Below, one piece after another: positions 20,225-30,747 of a stretch of 44,758 nucleotides of DNA (position 1 is the stretch's first letter; each line of letters starts with the position of its first letter). The DNA comes from Lineolata rhizophorae (lineage: Eukaryota; Ascomycota; Dothideomycetes; Lineolatales; Lineolataceae), in contig MU001677.1 in the NCBI GenBank assembly GCA_010093515.1, forward strand, positions 1-44,758. The letters are read 5' to 3'. The notes under the pieces are model-generated. The model worked only from the letters and a program-made list of their open reading frames with translations. It searched no databases and was not told where the DNA came from. A program made the translations under genes and the position numbers.

Positions 20225-21409
20225 TTACTTCATCAGAACGACCCGCTTCTTGATCTCGTCAGCCATATCCTTGAACACGCCTTGGATCTCGAGGTGCTTG
20301 GCCGGCAGGTGGACGCCATCAAAGATGCGCAGCACGTCCTCGCGCCGCTGGCTCATGATTTCGCAGGCGGGCATGCAGAAGTCTTGCGAGTCCGTGCAGA
20401 AGATCAGGATCAGATTGTGCACGTTCTTGAAGCCCCAGCGCGTGACATGGCGCTCAAAGAACCTTTCGGTGCGGTCCGGGTCGATTAGGGGGCGTTTGGC
20501 GGCGTCGGAGTCGGAGTCGAGCATTTCGTCGTCGTATTTTTCGTCTTCGTCTTGGCCGACCTCATTTTTGCCCTCATCTTTGACCTCGTGTGCATCCTTG
20601 CCGTTATCGCGCTCCTCGGCGTTATCTTCCTCCTCGCCTTCATTCATGCTCTCATCCTCGCGCCCCATGCCATCCTCCTCGGGCTCGTCCATGCCATGGT
20701 CCTCGCCTTCCTCGCCTTTCTCGTTCTCACTCTCGCTAGAAACGGACTCCTCGCTAGATACGACATCATACTCAAAATTACCGCGTTCATACTCTTCAAG
20801 GTTGAAGCTAGGAGGCCAATAGTCCGAATCGTCAACGAGCAAGTCTTCGAAGCCTGGCAACGTCGCCATTTCGACGTAGACGACTAGAGTCCGGAGGTGC
20901 GCGGCGACAGTCTGCGGGTGATAGAACGGGAACATCTCCAGGCCCGAACGCCTGGAATGCCCGCTAACATGCTCCCTCAATCGGATCCATTGCGGCAGAG
21001 TGAGCAGATCGAACGTGAAAAGGGGAATCTGGATCGACAAGACGCTGTGCCGCCCGAGGCCGTCGATGGCCAGATGGCGGAGCAAGTAGCACGACTGGAG
21101 TATACCGCGGTACCTGCAGCGCCCCCGGCGGCGTAGCTCGAAGACCGGTTCAACTTTGTACAGGCCGCGATCCTCCGGGTTGAAGTAAAAGCCGGTCTGA
21201 GACGTGTAGGCGTGGCCCTCTTTATTAAGAACATATGGCTTCCAGCGGAGATTGACTTTCTGAGGCTCGAAGACGTAATGCATTATGAGGTCAAGCAGCT
21301 CGGAAGGCAGAGAGAAGAGCTTCGAGTTGGCCTGCGCTTCTACGGCCCTTTCCAGTCGAGTTTTCTCTATTTCCACGAGTGAAACCAGCACTTTGGACCG
21401 GCAACTCAT
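20225..21409 (-). CDS. Hypothetical F-box-like protein with acidic central region
   Basis: Single exon, 394 residues. Near residue 30 the stretch LFSLPSELLDLIMHYVFEP resembles the start of an F-box (LP-x-E-L-x-x-x-I), the Skp1-binding motif of SCF ubiquitin ligases. The next 170 residues are typical of fungal F-box or F-box-like proteins that lack clear repeats (YRGILQSCYLLRHLAIDGLGRHSVLSIQ). Residues about 215-320 are a highly acidic Glu/Asp/Ser run, and the end (RRVLRIF, FKDMADEIKKRVVLMK) is helical. I recognise no ortholog with a known role. The start ATG at 21409 is the first of the frame and leaves the F-box-like motif near the N-terminus. Antisense frames over the acidic part are shadows. 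Confidence 0.7.
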   Translation of the reverse strand: MSCRSKVLVSLVEIEKTRLERAVEAQANSKLFSLPSELLDLIMHYVFEPQKVNLRWKPYVLNKEGHAYTSQTGFYFNPEDRGLYKVEPVFELRRRGRCRYRGILQSCYLLRHLAIDGLGRHSVLSIQIPLFTFDLLTLPQWIRLREHVSGHSRRSGLEMFPFYHPQTVAAHLRTLVVYVEMATLPGFEDLLVDDSDYWPPSFNLEEYERGNFEYDVVSSEESVSSESENEKGEEGEDHGMDEPEEDGMGREDESMNEGEEEDNAEERDNGKDAHEVKDEGKNEVGQDEDEKYDDEMLDSDSDAAKRPLIDPDRTERFFERHVTRWGFKNVHNLILIFCTDSQDFCMPACEIMSQRREDVLRIFDGVHLPAKHLEIQGVFKDMADEIKKRVVLMK

Positions 21410-21963
21410 CGTGGCAATGCAGGCTGATATCTCAGGCGTTCAATTAGCTCGGGTGTTTGAAAACTGATGAATTTGTAGCGAGAAGAGAACGGACGACCAG
21501 AGAGGGCGATGTTTCCCATTTTTATACTTTTGGCGACTGACTTTCCACCTGAGCCATGGTTGCAATTCGCTTGCAGTGGTACATGGAATTCCTAATGTCA
21601 AGTTCGCTAAAGCATGGTGACGTTTTGGGCTCACGTTGGGGATCTATCACTTTATTGACAGGTGATGCCAGAAGTGATTGTCTGTGAACAGCTCTAGTGA
21701 GCAAACACCCACGTCACTCCACCGGTGTTTTAAGTGCTGCATCACAGTGAGATAATGGAGCTCTCTAGAAGCCTTCACGGCTTGCTAGCGTGGAGTTGTT
21801 CTCTGAGTCATCCGTCCAATTTTCAGTGGAGACCAAGAGTAGCAGCCGGTAGATGCTTTTACAGAATCGACACCTGAGATATCGTCAATGCCGCAGAGAC
21901 AAACCAACGGTCTGGTCAAGGGTGAGCGTGGGGACTTAATGCTTAATTTGGATACTTATGTCT
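21410..21963. other. Intergenic region between F-box-like and PhyH genes
   Basis: About 550 bases of AT-richer sequence, the upstream region of the F-box-like gene and the 3' flank of the PhyH-like gene. No gene or repeat seen. Confidence 0.55.
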
Positions 21964-22965
21964 TTACAAACACAGCTTGGAGAATCCTCCCTTTGGCGGT
22001 TGCAGCCAGTTCTTCTCGTCGTACGCGTTCTCCCCTTCAATTACGTGAAACGTGTAGATGAACCTGCTCTTAGGGCTCGTGTTCTTCTCGCTTTTGTGCA
22101 AAATATTGCCGTGGATCAGCACCAGCGTTCCCGCCTTTACCTCGCCCATCGTGTACTCCTCTTCCGTCTCCTCTCCCGCTTCCTCCACCTCGAGCCCCTT
22201 CGGAAACTTGGACCCTTCGTTCTCCACGAACCCCGTGCCGACGCCGCCGCCCTCCTTGTTCACCCTCACAAACCGCCGCCGCACCGGCGCCCTCTTGTGG
22301 CTGCCCTCCGCAAAGCTCAAGCACCCGTTCGAGCTCGTCGCGTCCTCGAGCGCGTACCAGAAGCCGACGGCGCTCGGCGGCTCCGTGTACAGGAAAGTGC
22401 TGTCCTGGTGCGGCGGCACCCGCCCGCCGATCTCGGGCTGCTTGCAGATGACCATACTCTGCAGCACGCGCGGGTCGCGGAAGCCGAGGCTGCGCGTGAC
22501 GGCGGCGTTGCGGGCCGACAGCGAGGCGGCGCGGAACGACGGCATGAGCTCGTGAAGGTAGTGCCCGATTTTGTTGATTGCGCGCGGGGCGGGCTTGGTC
22601 AGGGCGCCGTCGGGGCCGAAGGCGTCTGGGCTGGGATGTTAGCCGAGGTGGTGAAGCGAGAGCAGCGATGGTGTTGCTCACGACTCACCTTCTTCGAAGA
22701 AGAACCGCACCTTGTCCCCGCTCGTCATAAAGTAGTCGTCGCCGACGTGCTCGGTGCCGTTCTCGCCGGTCGAGAACTTGGTCATCGGGTGGTCTTCCAG
22801 CGAAATGTGGTCCAGCATCGCGTGCGTCTCGGACAGCAGCCTCGACACGGTGTCGGCGTCCAGCGCGTCCGGGATCAGTAGGTAGCCATTGGCGTCCCAG
22901 AACTCGAGTTGCTCGGGGGTTAGCCCGAGATCCGTAGCCGGAGGGGAGTCGCGTGCGGGCGCCAT
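21964..22965 (-). CDS. Phytanoyl-CoA dioxygenase (PhyH) family protein
   Basis: Two exons on the minus strand, 22965-22689 and 22625-21964; the intron is 63 nt and the product has 312 residues. It belongs to the Fe(II)/2-oxoglutarate oxygenases of the PhyH type, which hydroxylate small molecules or CoA esters. The double-stranded beta-helix iron ligands are visible: HxD in PPHQDSTFLYT and the distal His in LVLIHGNILHKS. The 2-oxoglutarate-binding Arg is in SPKSRFIYTFHV. The family start motif is EQLEFWDANGYLLIPDAL. Splicing joins FFFEEG to DAFGPDGALTKP, restoring the FEEDAF...ALNKIGH pattern of the family. It resembles the PHYHD1-like group by overall layout. The protein carries no signal peptide or evident peroxisomal targeting tail (it ends in KLCL). 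The ATG at 22965 gives the conserved N-terminus; an upstream in-frame extension has no ATG-supported homology. Confidence 0.9.
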
Positions 22966-23684
22966 TGTGAAAGAAAGACTCGATGATGTTGACTCAAGCG
23001 TGGGACGCCTGTATACTTCGGAGCTGGTGCTGGGTGGGGTGGCCGACACATCCCACTTTGCTCCGCACCTAGACACTCACTCCATCACTCCAGCACACGA
23101 CTGTCGTCAACGATGCTCTCAGCCACTGGCAACACATCCTTGAAAAAGGGAGTACAGTATTCTCGTTTCTCTTTGCCGCTGTAACAAGGCACAAGTTGGC
23201 GACGGCTTTGCGTAGGCATCCACCGTGTTTGCCCCCATATGCCTGTCATCAAAGCGCGTACCCTCCGGCCACCGGCACTTTCACTCAACCAATTAATTAG
23301 TCGTAAGCCCCGCAGGGGCTCTGGTGAATAAAAAAGCTAAGAGCAATTGAGCAGGCATTTCAACGCCTTTTTTGTGTAGCTTTGCGTCGCCAACCTAGGC
23401 GGGTGAGTGAGACAACCAAGCTACATTCAATATTGGATGTAGCGGAATAATATACTTCAACAGGACAAGCAGAAGATTGATGGATGTTTTTATTGCGGGG
23501 CGAGTTACACTTTCCTCGCCGTTAAGAGTGACTCACTTGGCTGGAATCGTACCGGGCAGAGGCTCAACCGGTCTCATGGGGCTCAAATAAACGTGCAGTA
23601 TTTCTATGTCTTGTCACTTTCACGGCGTCCTATATCTCTCTCCACTTCGTGCCGTCTGTAAGGGAATTAAAGACTCCTAAAAGC
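22966..23684. other. Intergenic region upstream of PhyH and of the decayed membrane gene
   Basis: About 720 bases. A short hairpin AGCCCC-GCA-GGGGCT lies at 23306-23320, followed by A and T runs. No coding frame was supported. The two flanking loci diverge, so both promoters would be here. Confidence 0.5.
23306..23320. repeat. Short GC-rich hairpin
   Basis: Six-bp perfect stem AGCCCC/GGGGCT around a GCA loop, within AT-rich surroundings. It is too small to assign a role; in a fungus it is not a bacterial-type terminator. Confidence 0.4.
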
Positions 23685-24752
23685 ATGAGCGATACAGACC
23701 CTCCTCGAGTCCCCCGTTTCCGGGCCGATCCATCGGCATCGACCGCACCGGAGACTCCGGTCCGGAGGGACTCGGGACTATATCCATGGGAGGGTAGCAC
23801 AGGCAATGCCTCGACGGGCGGATATTGGCGGATATCTAGTCGGCCAGCGGACGCTATGAGCGACAAACATTGCGACCGTGAGTATATTTGCACAATTCGC
23901 TGCATAATACTGTCAAAAGGCTAGAATAACTCACAGCGGCCATCCTAAGAACCGCGCCAGCATCGAAGCAACTTCTGGTTCGGCGCAGGCTCCTTCTTGT
24001 CATTTTAGAAAGCGCAATAGCTTCGAAGCGGCGTCTAGTTTGGTGCAGGCTAGGTCCAAAGACAAAAGCCACAAAAATGAAAAAGGTGCTGAGAATGCTA
24101 GTTCCCGTCGGTCTAAACCTACTTGCGGTATTACTCTTGCCTGTTATCGTTCTAGTTCTGCCGGGTGCAAAACCAAAAAATCCAAGTGACGCGACGCTGT
24201 TTCTATGACGCCGACCATGCGTTCCAAGAAGCCCTACGATATAATCCGGACCTATAAGCACGGATGCCAAGTTCTTTGAGAAACTACGCCACATTTACTC
24301 GCATAAATTGTGTGGGTTCCTCTGACGGTACTTCTTTCTGACGACGCTCCGTAGTATAACGTTATTATCAGTAGGACTAGCTGTTGTGTTCGAGCTCGAT
24401 TATTCGAATATTCCTAGCAGCTATCTAAGAACTAGTTCCGGGTCTATGGAAAACAAGCGGCCAGAACCCGTAATAATGAATACAAATACACGCCAGTAGA
24501 TATTTTACGCCTATAAACATCCACATGAACTAACCACTCATGACACCTGGATCGCCTGGATGTTCCATCTTCGTCAACCGGATCGCCCTCATGAACTCGA
24601 GTTTGTCGGAGGCTGGGGCAGGATTGGGATTGCAATCGCGGGCTCAGCTCCATTGATACTATCACTAGCGGTTGGCATTTAGTGGAGTATATGGAAAACA
24701 GATGTCCAGACTGGTTTCACACGCGCCGGATTTGTCGTAGAGGCGGGGACAT
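23685..24752 (+). pseudogene. Decayed multi-pass fungal membrane-protein gene
   Basis: An apparent first exon (23685-23877, start MSDTDPPRVPRFRADPS) and a GTGAGT...CACAG intron (23878-23936) lead into one frame. That frame can be followed to about 24752, where another donor-like GTGAGT appears. A hydrophobic segment MLVPVGLNLLAVLLLPVIVL is at 24092-24151. The best match to memory is the later part: WIAWMFHLRQPDRPHELEF, then VGGWGRIGIAIAGSAPLIL and WSIWKTDVQTGFTRAGFVV. This layout is familiar from uncharacterised membrane proteins of filamentous fungi. The frame is broken by five stops (near 24206, 24242, 24323, 24497 and 24680). At 24680 the TAG sits next to TGG, as if a tryptophan codon had mutated. 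I infer a relic; unrecognised introns could remove some stops. The first two exons alone still read as a 154-residue product ending at 24208. Confidence 0.55.
23951..24051 (+). repeat. In-frame 60-bp imperfect tandem duplication
   Basis: The stretch around CATCGAAGCA (23961) is repeated exactly 60 bases later around CTTCGAAGCG (24021), with shared words TCGAAGC, TCT-GTT and GTGCAGGCT/GCGCAGGCT. In the reading frame this gives APASKQLLVRRRL and AIASKRRLVWCRL. Several differences are C-to-T or G-to-A. Confidence 0.6.
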
Positions 24753-25171
24753 GTGAGTTGACATTGCTTAAATGCCTTTCTTTCATTCGCTGACCTTTCT
24801 GCTTCAATTCTTTTGGCTCTCTTTGCGGTCGTCAGTACGGAGTAGCTTAGAGGCATCTTGGGAAGCGAGCACCTAGATACCACCTGTTACATCACTTGTG
24901 TAACTCACTCAACAACCGGTACCGATCTGCATTGTACCCCGGCCGAAATATGGTGGCTTTCAGGCCCACTGATAATCTTGGCTGATTGGTTGCATCAATA
25001 TAGAATGTCAGCATAAGCACAGAGATATGCGGTATTCCTACTCGATATCTCCCTTAACTCTAGTACGTGAAGTTTGTCTTATGAAACGACCAAGCACAAG
25101 CAAGCCTTCCTCCATTTAAACGCCATCGCTATGCAAATCAACTGGTCTAGCATGAAGACCACATCCCACCA
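24753..25171. other. Intergenic AT-rich region before UTP15
   Basis: About 420 bases of AT-rich DNA with no supported frame, possibly the remains of the last exon of the decayed membrane gene and the 3' flank of UTP15. No repeat found. Confidence 0.5.
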
Positions 25172-26996
25172 TCATAGCCCCGCCATTAGCATCTCCAACA
25201 TCCCCTGCGTTGACACAGCCTGTTGGCTGAGCTCCGTGTTTGTCCTCACGCGATTATGGAGCTGCTTCACGAGGCGGTCTATCTCAGGGGACTGGCCCGC
25301 GTGCTCGGCGTAAAGGTCGAGCACCATGAGAGCGACGTCGGTAGTGAGGGATAGGTAACGGGGATCGTTGATCTTCTTAAAGACCCACTTGAGCACAGGC
25401 TGGAGGGAGACTTCATCGCGGCCCTTGAGGGCGGTACGCAGCGCGGAGCGGTGGCGGAGAGCAGTGAGGAGGGTCAGGATGTCTTGTTGGTTCTAAATAA
25501 AACGTTAGCACTAGCGTATCAATGAGGGGATACAATAGTACCTTTGATTCCAAAACAATGTCGAGCGATTTTTCGTACTCGCCTCTCCGCAGCGCCGTCT
25601 CCCATTTAGACTGGTTCTTCAGCCTCCCCCTCGGGTTCCCCTCGACGATGATATCAGCTCCCTCACCCGTGTAGTTCCTTCCACGCGTCGCTTTTTCCCG
25701 CCCGCGGCCCCTCTTCTTCCCCTTCTTCTTGTCGTACTCGTCAATCTTGCCCTCCATCAACGCCTGCATCTCCTTCTTCCTCTCTTTCTCCTTCAGCTTC
25801 GCCTGCCCGGACAACCTCGTTTTGATCGATAGCAACCCGCTCTGCAACCCGACGACCAAATGCCTATCCTCTCGTTCCGCAGCCACGGCCGTGCCCACGC
25901 TCATCACGCCCAGCGCGAGCACCGGCGCCGTGTACTTGAACCCTGCCGTGACGCCCCAGCTACTCGTCTCAAACACCTTGACATGGCCGTCTAGCCCGCC
26001 GCTGAGGACACGGCTGCCGCCCTGTGCTAGGCACAGACTTGTGACTGTCTTCTGGTGGTTGCGGAGGACGTGGCGCGGGCGAGCGGCGACAAGGTCGAGG
26101 ACGCCGATCTTGTTCCCAGCAGCCGAGGCGACGGCTGTGCCGCTAGATAGCGGCAGCACCGCCTCGACGGCGGCATCGTGCTTAAATGTCATGGCAGCCC
26201 TCCCGCCGCTGATACCGTCGACGTTCAGGCCGGCCGCGAAACCCCCGCCCGCGGTCGACACCCGCGGGTCCCATATCCTCACCGTCTGATCGTAGCTCCC
26301 GGACACGATCAGCCCGCTCCCGGCAGCCGGGCCTGTCGAGATCCACTCCGCGCTTCTCACATAGTCCGCATGGCCCCTCATACTCACGAGCGGGCCGTCC
26401 CCCGGCAAATCCCACACCCGCACAGTCCTGTCGTCGCTCGCGCTCAGCAGGCCCGTTAGCTCGCGCGGATGCCACCGCACGGCCCAGACGGGCTGGACGT
26501 GGCCCTTGTGCGGCGCGCCCGCCTCGCCCCGCCATGTCTTGAGGATGCTGCGCGAGCCTGCGTCGAAGGCCTGTACGGCACCGCTGTCGCCGCCCGCTAG
26601 CACAACCCGCCCATCGCGCCGCAGCTCGCCCGAGCGCGCCGCATCATCGAGGCCGACCCGTGTGATGCTGCGCAAGGGCTTGGCGGTGCGAGCGCTGAAA
26701 AGCTGGATGCGCGTGCTGGACGTGACAGCGAAGGCGTCGGGCGCGGCATCTGGACTATTGAAAATCGGGGATGAAGCGGTCGTGATGGTGTTGCTTTTAG
26801 TGACGATTCCGGATGAAGGGCAAAAGGCCGACACGGAGAGAATAGACGGCGTTGATACGTGAGTTATCGGGTTCGAGTGCGGTGCTGGAATTAGCTGCTG
26901 CGAGGCGAAACCGCGCCAGTAGCGCTGCTCAGGTGTGAGTGGAGAGGGACCGCTGGGCAGCTTGACGCGCTCCAGCGGCTGCACCTCGGCGGCCAT
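25172..26996 (-). CDS. UTP15: U3 snoRNP-associated protein Utp15
   Basis: Two exons on the minus strand, 26996-25542 and 25492-25172; the intron is 49 nt, phase 0, and the product has 591 residues. It is a subunit of the t-UTP/UtpA part of the small-subunit processome, needed for 18S rRNA maturation in the nucleolus. WD40 repeats fill about residues 35-370: GHVQPVWAVRWHP, TGLLSASDDRTVRVWDLP, MRGHADYVRSAEW, LIVSGSYDQTVRIWDPR, RVLSGGLDGHVKVFE. A basic segment (KKGKKRGRGREK) leads to the C-terminal UTP15 domain (KWETALRRGEYEKSLDIVL, then NQQDILTLLTALRHRSALRTAL). The intron splits this domain, and splicing restores its helical pattern. The N-terminal YWRGFASQQLIPAPHSNPITH is typical of Utp15. It is somewhat longer than the yeast protein because of linkers. 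Confidence 0.95.
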
Positions 26997-27666
26997 GGTG
27001 GAGTTTCCGACGTGTGTGCGCGTATGCCGCTATTAAATTGGTTTTTGCTTGGTCGTCTGGATGTTTCGGTGGTGGTTGGGGTAATTTTTTTGAGTTGCGC
27101 GGGAAATTTTTCGCGATGTAGCAAGGCGGTGAGGCCGTAGCTGCACGTGACATGTCTTGCACGGCAATTGTAGCCGTCATAGGCACGTGATGTAGAGGTG
27201 CAACTTCTTTATTTAACGAGAGTGTGCGCAGCGTTCAGTTGTCGGTGTTTCTCGCCTTATTGCCGTGGCTGTTTAATGCGTTGCAGGTGAATGGGTGGGA
27301 TACGGAGTATGCATTCCAGAGATCGGAGTACGACAATCAACTGTCTCCGGAGCATATGCCACAAAAGCCACAGCCTTTGCCAAATTTAGAATGAGGATAA
27401 TTGAGTTTCATAGCTCGTGTTTATGTGCGTAGGGTAGAAATCTTCAGTAGGCTAAATGACACTCTGAACAGCTCTGTTTTGGGAAACTTATCCTCTAGTC
27501 GACTCGAATATTGATGAAGAGCTCGCAGTTGGGCGTCTATCCAATCTATCCCACGATCAATAGACTTACGCAATTCGTGGTCATGACCCAAGGTCCTTGT
27601 CGTTGTTCTGCTAACAACTTTCGTCTAAGGGCCATGCCATTCTCCAGGTGTAGGCTGGACTCGTCA
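26997..27666. other. Intergenic region upstream of UTP15 and downstream of the HAD gene
   Basis: About 670 bases. It carries two CACGTG sites (27144 and 27184) and an A/T block near 27081-27112 on the UTP15 side. The rest has no gene or repeat. Confidence 0.5.
27103..27189 (-). promoter_or_regulatory. UTP15 promoter block: RRPE-like element and two CACGTG sites
   Basis: Read on the minus strand, GCGAAAAATTTCCC (about 27103-27116) resembles the RRPE element (TGAAAAATTTT) of yeast ribosome-biogenesis genes, about 110 bases before the UTP15 start. CACGTG sits at 27144-27149 and 27184-27189. The match to RRPE is partial. Function is inferred from the gene class. Confidence 0.35.
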
Positions 27667-29057
27667 CTACCTCCGTAGCGCCTCTTCCGCTTGCGCCTTC
27701 GTATCTGGCTCCTCGTCGCCCTGCCCAATTTGGCCCACGAAGCCCTTCTCCAACACACCAATCAAGTCGTCCAGCCTGCGCAAGACGTTGTCACGTCAGC
27801 AACGACACAGCGCCAGGCTAGAGCCCGCCAACTCACCGCTTAATGCACAAGTCCGTATGTTCGTGTGTCGCCAACTCCGCATTCGCTTCGTTAACTAGCA
27901 GCACCGTCGCCGCACCGGCGCGATGCCCCGCCGTCATGTCGTCGATGCTGTCACCGACCATGATGAGTGGCAACAAGCCAGCCATTGGTGCGGTGCCATC
28001 GCTGTCCGCAGTCGGTTCTGACTCGGCGTCAAAACGGCTAGGGGCGGGAAACGGTGTCGGGCTGACGGACCATTGCGAGGCGATGTGCAGGATGCCCGCG
28101 GGATCCGGCTTGGGCGGGCGGAAGTCGCGGGTTATGATGGGGTGGAATTTTGTAGCGGGGAGGAAAGTAGTGAGGAGATGGGAGACCGGAGTTCTGGTTG
28201 AAGCCGATTAGTTGGGGACAAATAAGCCTCCTGGCAACTCGGCCACTATAAGTCGATGTTCTAGAGCAAATAAACGGGCAAGAGCTAGCTGGGGAAGTGC
28301 ACGTTAAATTCAATACGCACTCGAAATTCCGCGTGCAGATCCCTTTTCGTACGCCGCGTTGGTCCAGGTAGTCCATAAGTTCTACGAGGCCCCTCTGCGG
28401 CTGCTGGTTGCGCATGGCACGCCGCTCGATATCGCGGATCTTGTCCATGGCTTCGGTCTGCGGCGCGCCCTCAGGCAGCGAGTAGATGTGGTCGAGGATA
28501 TCAGTGGGCTTTTGGATGCCGAGGGCAGCTCTGCGAAGGATTGGATTGGTCAGGGATGAGATACTCTAGTGTTGAAAGCACAGTGATGCCGGTCTGGGTC
28601 TTGAGCAGCAATTCGACTAACCGCATTTCGGCGAACATGTAGTTTTGAGGCAAGCCTGCACGGCGTGTCAATTGAGGGCAGGAAAGAAACGCGGTATAAT
28701 AGGGCATAATCAATTGGCTTGAAACGGAGTGCGCAAGCGCCCTGCCATCAATTCAAGCATGCACCTACATAACGTCCCATCCACATCAAACACCACGCCC
28801 ACCAGTTTTGGCGCTGGGACAGCTGCACCATCCCGTTCCGCGCCAGCGGCACCCAGCGGCGCGAACCGCCTCGGCTTCTTGGGGTCCGTTAGCGGGTCCA
28901 TAGCCGGGCTGTGACAGTCCGACCGCTGGCGGTGGAAGAACCGTACGGCGCGCGCGCTGGGAGGAACGGACGCAGCACGAGTAATGACGAAGAGGCGCGG
29001 TTGGAGCACGTGAGGCGACTTGGATAGTCCGCGAAGAGGCGTAAGAGTCGGCGGCAT
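27667..29057 (-). CDS. HAD-superfamily hydrolase (phosphatase-like)
   Basis: Five exons on the minus strand: 29057-28769, 28655-28622, 28530-28321, 28193-27837 and 27775-27667. Introns are 113, 91, 127 and 61 nt and the product has 332 residues. All HAD motifs appear after splicing: motif I VVFDVDGTLC with the two aspartates, motif II Thr in GICTRN, motif III Lys in FRPPKPDP, and motif IV LIMVGDSIDDMTAG. The cap region includes LPQNYMFAEMRAALGI and DILDHIYSL. This layout is that of the small fungal family resembling phosphoglycolate-phosphatase-type HAD enzymes; substrate unknown. The first 50 residues are rich in Arg, Ser and hydrophobic residues (LQPRLFVITRAASVPPSARAVRFF), suggesting a mitochondrial presequence; a start at the internal Met (MDPLTDPKKP) would remove it. 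The very short second exon encodes only ten whole residues, so it is easily missed. Confidence 0.88.
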
Positions 29058-29430
29058 GTGATTGGTTGGAGTGGATGGTTTGTTGCTCTTGCGACGGAGC
29101 TTTAGGCTAGGGGCTCTTATCTAAGGACGACTGCGACCAGGTGGCTCGGTATCTCGATCATTGAAACTGCAGTCGAGATTTGATCTCGAGAACGAGTTAG
29201 ACGCATGGATAGGATTAAATGACCCCCGTCTGATGGTAGGTCGCAAATTATCACGCGACGAATAAAACACGCGATTCTGATTGGCTAGGGATATAAATTG
29301 CTATTGACGTGCTCAGTTGAGGCACTCAGGTCACTTTCTGCACCAACCTACAGTCTACAGAATAATCAACCACCCAGGTTCACTGCCCAATCCCGCCGTC
29401 AGTCTACCTACGGCTGCACACCCGCTCCCA
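29058..29430. other. Intergenic region, HAD gene to BTB gene
   Basis: About 370 bases: the upstream region of the HAD gene and the 3' flank of the BTB gene. AT-richer from 29160 to 29300. No gene or repeat seen. Confidence 0.5.
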
Positions 29431-30747
29431 TCAGCCCCTCTGATACCCTTCCTCCCTCGTTCTTCCCTTGCCGCCGCAACCATCCCCAGCTCCGTGCTCA
29501 TGCCACTGACAATCCTCGCCCGTCCGTACATCCGGCATCCCATCAGCGTGCAACCGCATCAGCGCCTCCGCGAAATCGACCGCCAGGTCGCCGCCTTGCG
29601 CAACGACGGCCCGCATGCTGTCGCCCAGCCGCGTCTCTCGCTCGCAGAGCGCCTTGTAAGCCGCGGTGGACACGAGGAACGCGCGCAGGGGGTTGGCAGT
29701 CGGGCCAGACCAGGCGGTGGGACGGATGGAAGGGGTGGTGCCCGAGGTAGGTGAGGAGGATAGGGAGGTCATGTCACCGGCAGTAGCGGCGGTGGCTATA
29801 GACGCCTCGGACCGCTCCTCTTCCGCTTCCGCTTCGTTTTCCCTGGCACTCTCACCCCCAGCTCTACCCTTGGTTGCGTCTCCGGCACCGGCGCTAGGCC
29901 CCGCTGGTCCCGTTCCTCCGAGGTCGCCTGCTGGCACCGCACCGTAAACCCACTCGAGCCGATACGCGGGCGCCGTCATGTTTGTGCCGCGGTAATACCC
30001 TCTCACGCTATCCAGCACCTCATTCTTCAGCCTGGTGACTCCCAGCCTGTGCGCTAGGACCCATAGCCCTAGGTAGTGCTGCATGGTATGAAAGTCCTGC
30101 GGGCCTGCCAGCGCGGCGCCGTACAGCCAGCGCACGAAAAGAGCGAGACTGTAGGGCGAGATGTCGGGAAATGCGTGAGGACTTGCTGTGCCGCCTACGT
30201 CTCTAGAGGTGACCAAGGGCCGCGGTGAGAAAGGCGCCATGGGGCCGGGTGAACTTGGCGGCGATGATGATGGAGACAGCACCGCGCCTGCGTAGAGGTT
30301 GCGGAAGTAGGGCGAGCGCGCTGTCAGCAAATCAGTATGCACGGTGAAGACCTTTGCCTCGGGTCCGGCGCGCAGCTCGGTCAGGTGCGTAGGGGAGATG
30401 CCGGGCGGGCTTCCAGGGGCACTCCCGCTGGTGGCGCGGCTACGGCTTTGGGGAGAGGCGGCTTGGCTGGTGTCCCAGGTCAGCGTCATCGTCTTGTCCT
30501 AGCGAAGAGCGTGAATGACACACTCGGCTATGTTGACGGGCGAGCGGGCGCCGGAGCGAAAGTCCGACGAGGATTTGCGTTTAGGATGGTGAGGCTGGCG
30601 TATGATACGTTCGCCGAAAGGAGTCTGCTGTCTAATCGTCGTGCTAGGTGACCCTGGCGCGAGTGTGGGCGGGGAGCTGGAATTAGACGGTGCGTGTGAC
30701 GACTGGGTCTTTCGGCTAGACATGGTGTTTGTTGGTGTAGAGGTCAT
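29431..30747 (-). CDS. BTB/POZ-domain protein
   Basis: Proposed two-exon model on the minus strand, 30747-30524 and 30466-29431; the intron is 57 nt and the product has 419 residues. The BTB core begins VFTVHTDLLTARSPYFRNLYAG (about residue 115) and continues to DISPYSLALFVRWLYGAAL and LGLWVLAHRLGVTRLKNEVLD. BTB domains mediate dimers or link substrates to Cullin-3; no Kelch or zinc-finger domain follows, as is usual for the large fungal BTB group. The tail holds an acidic stretch (ENEAEAEEERSEAS) and Ser/Thr-rich low complexity. The intron is inferred: it has a GTGTGT donor, a CTGAC branch-like word and a CAG acceptor, and it keeps the frame into QAASPQSRSR. Without it the gene would start at 30489 (MTLTWDTSQ, 352 residues), with a separate 82-codon frame ending 9 bases before it. 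Confidence 0.8.

Noticed and set aside
23854-24294. 146-codon minus-strand frame opposite the decayed membrane gene
   Set aside because: It is open but has no recognisable motif, while the plus strand carries a better supported, if broken, frame.
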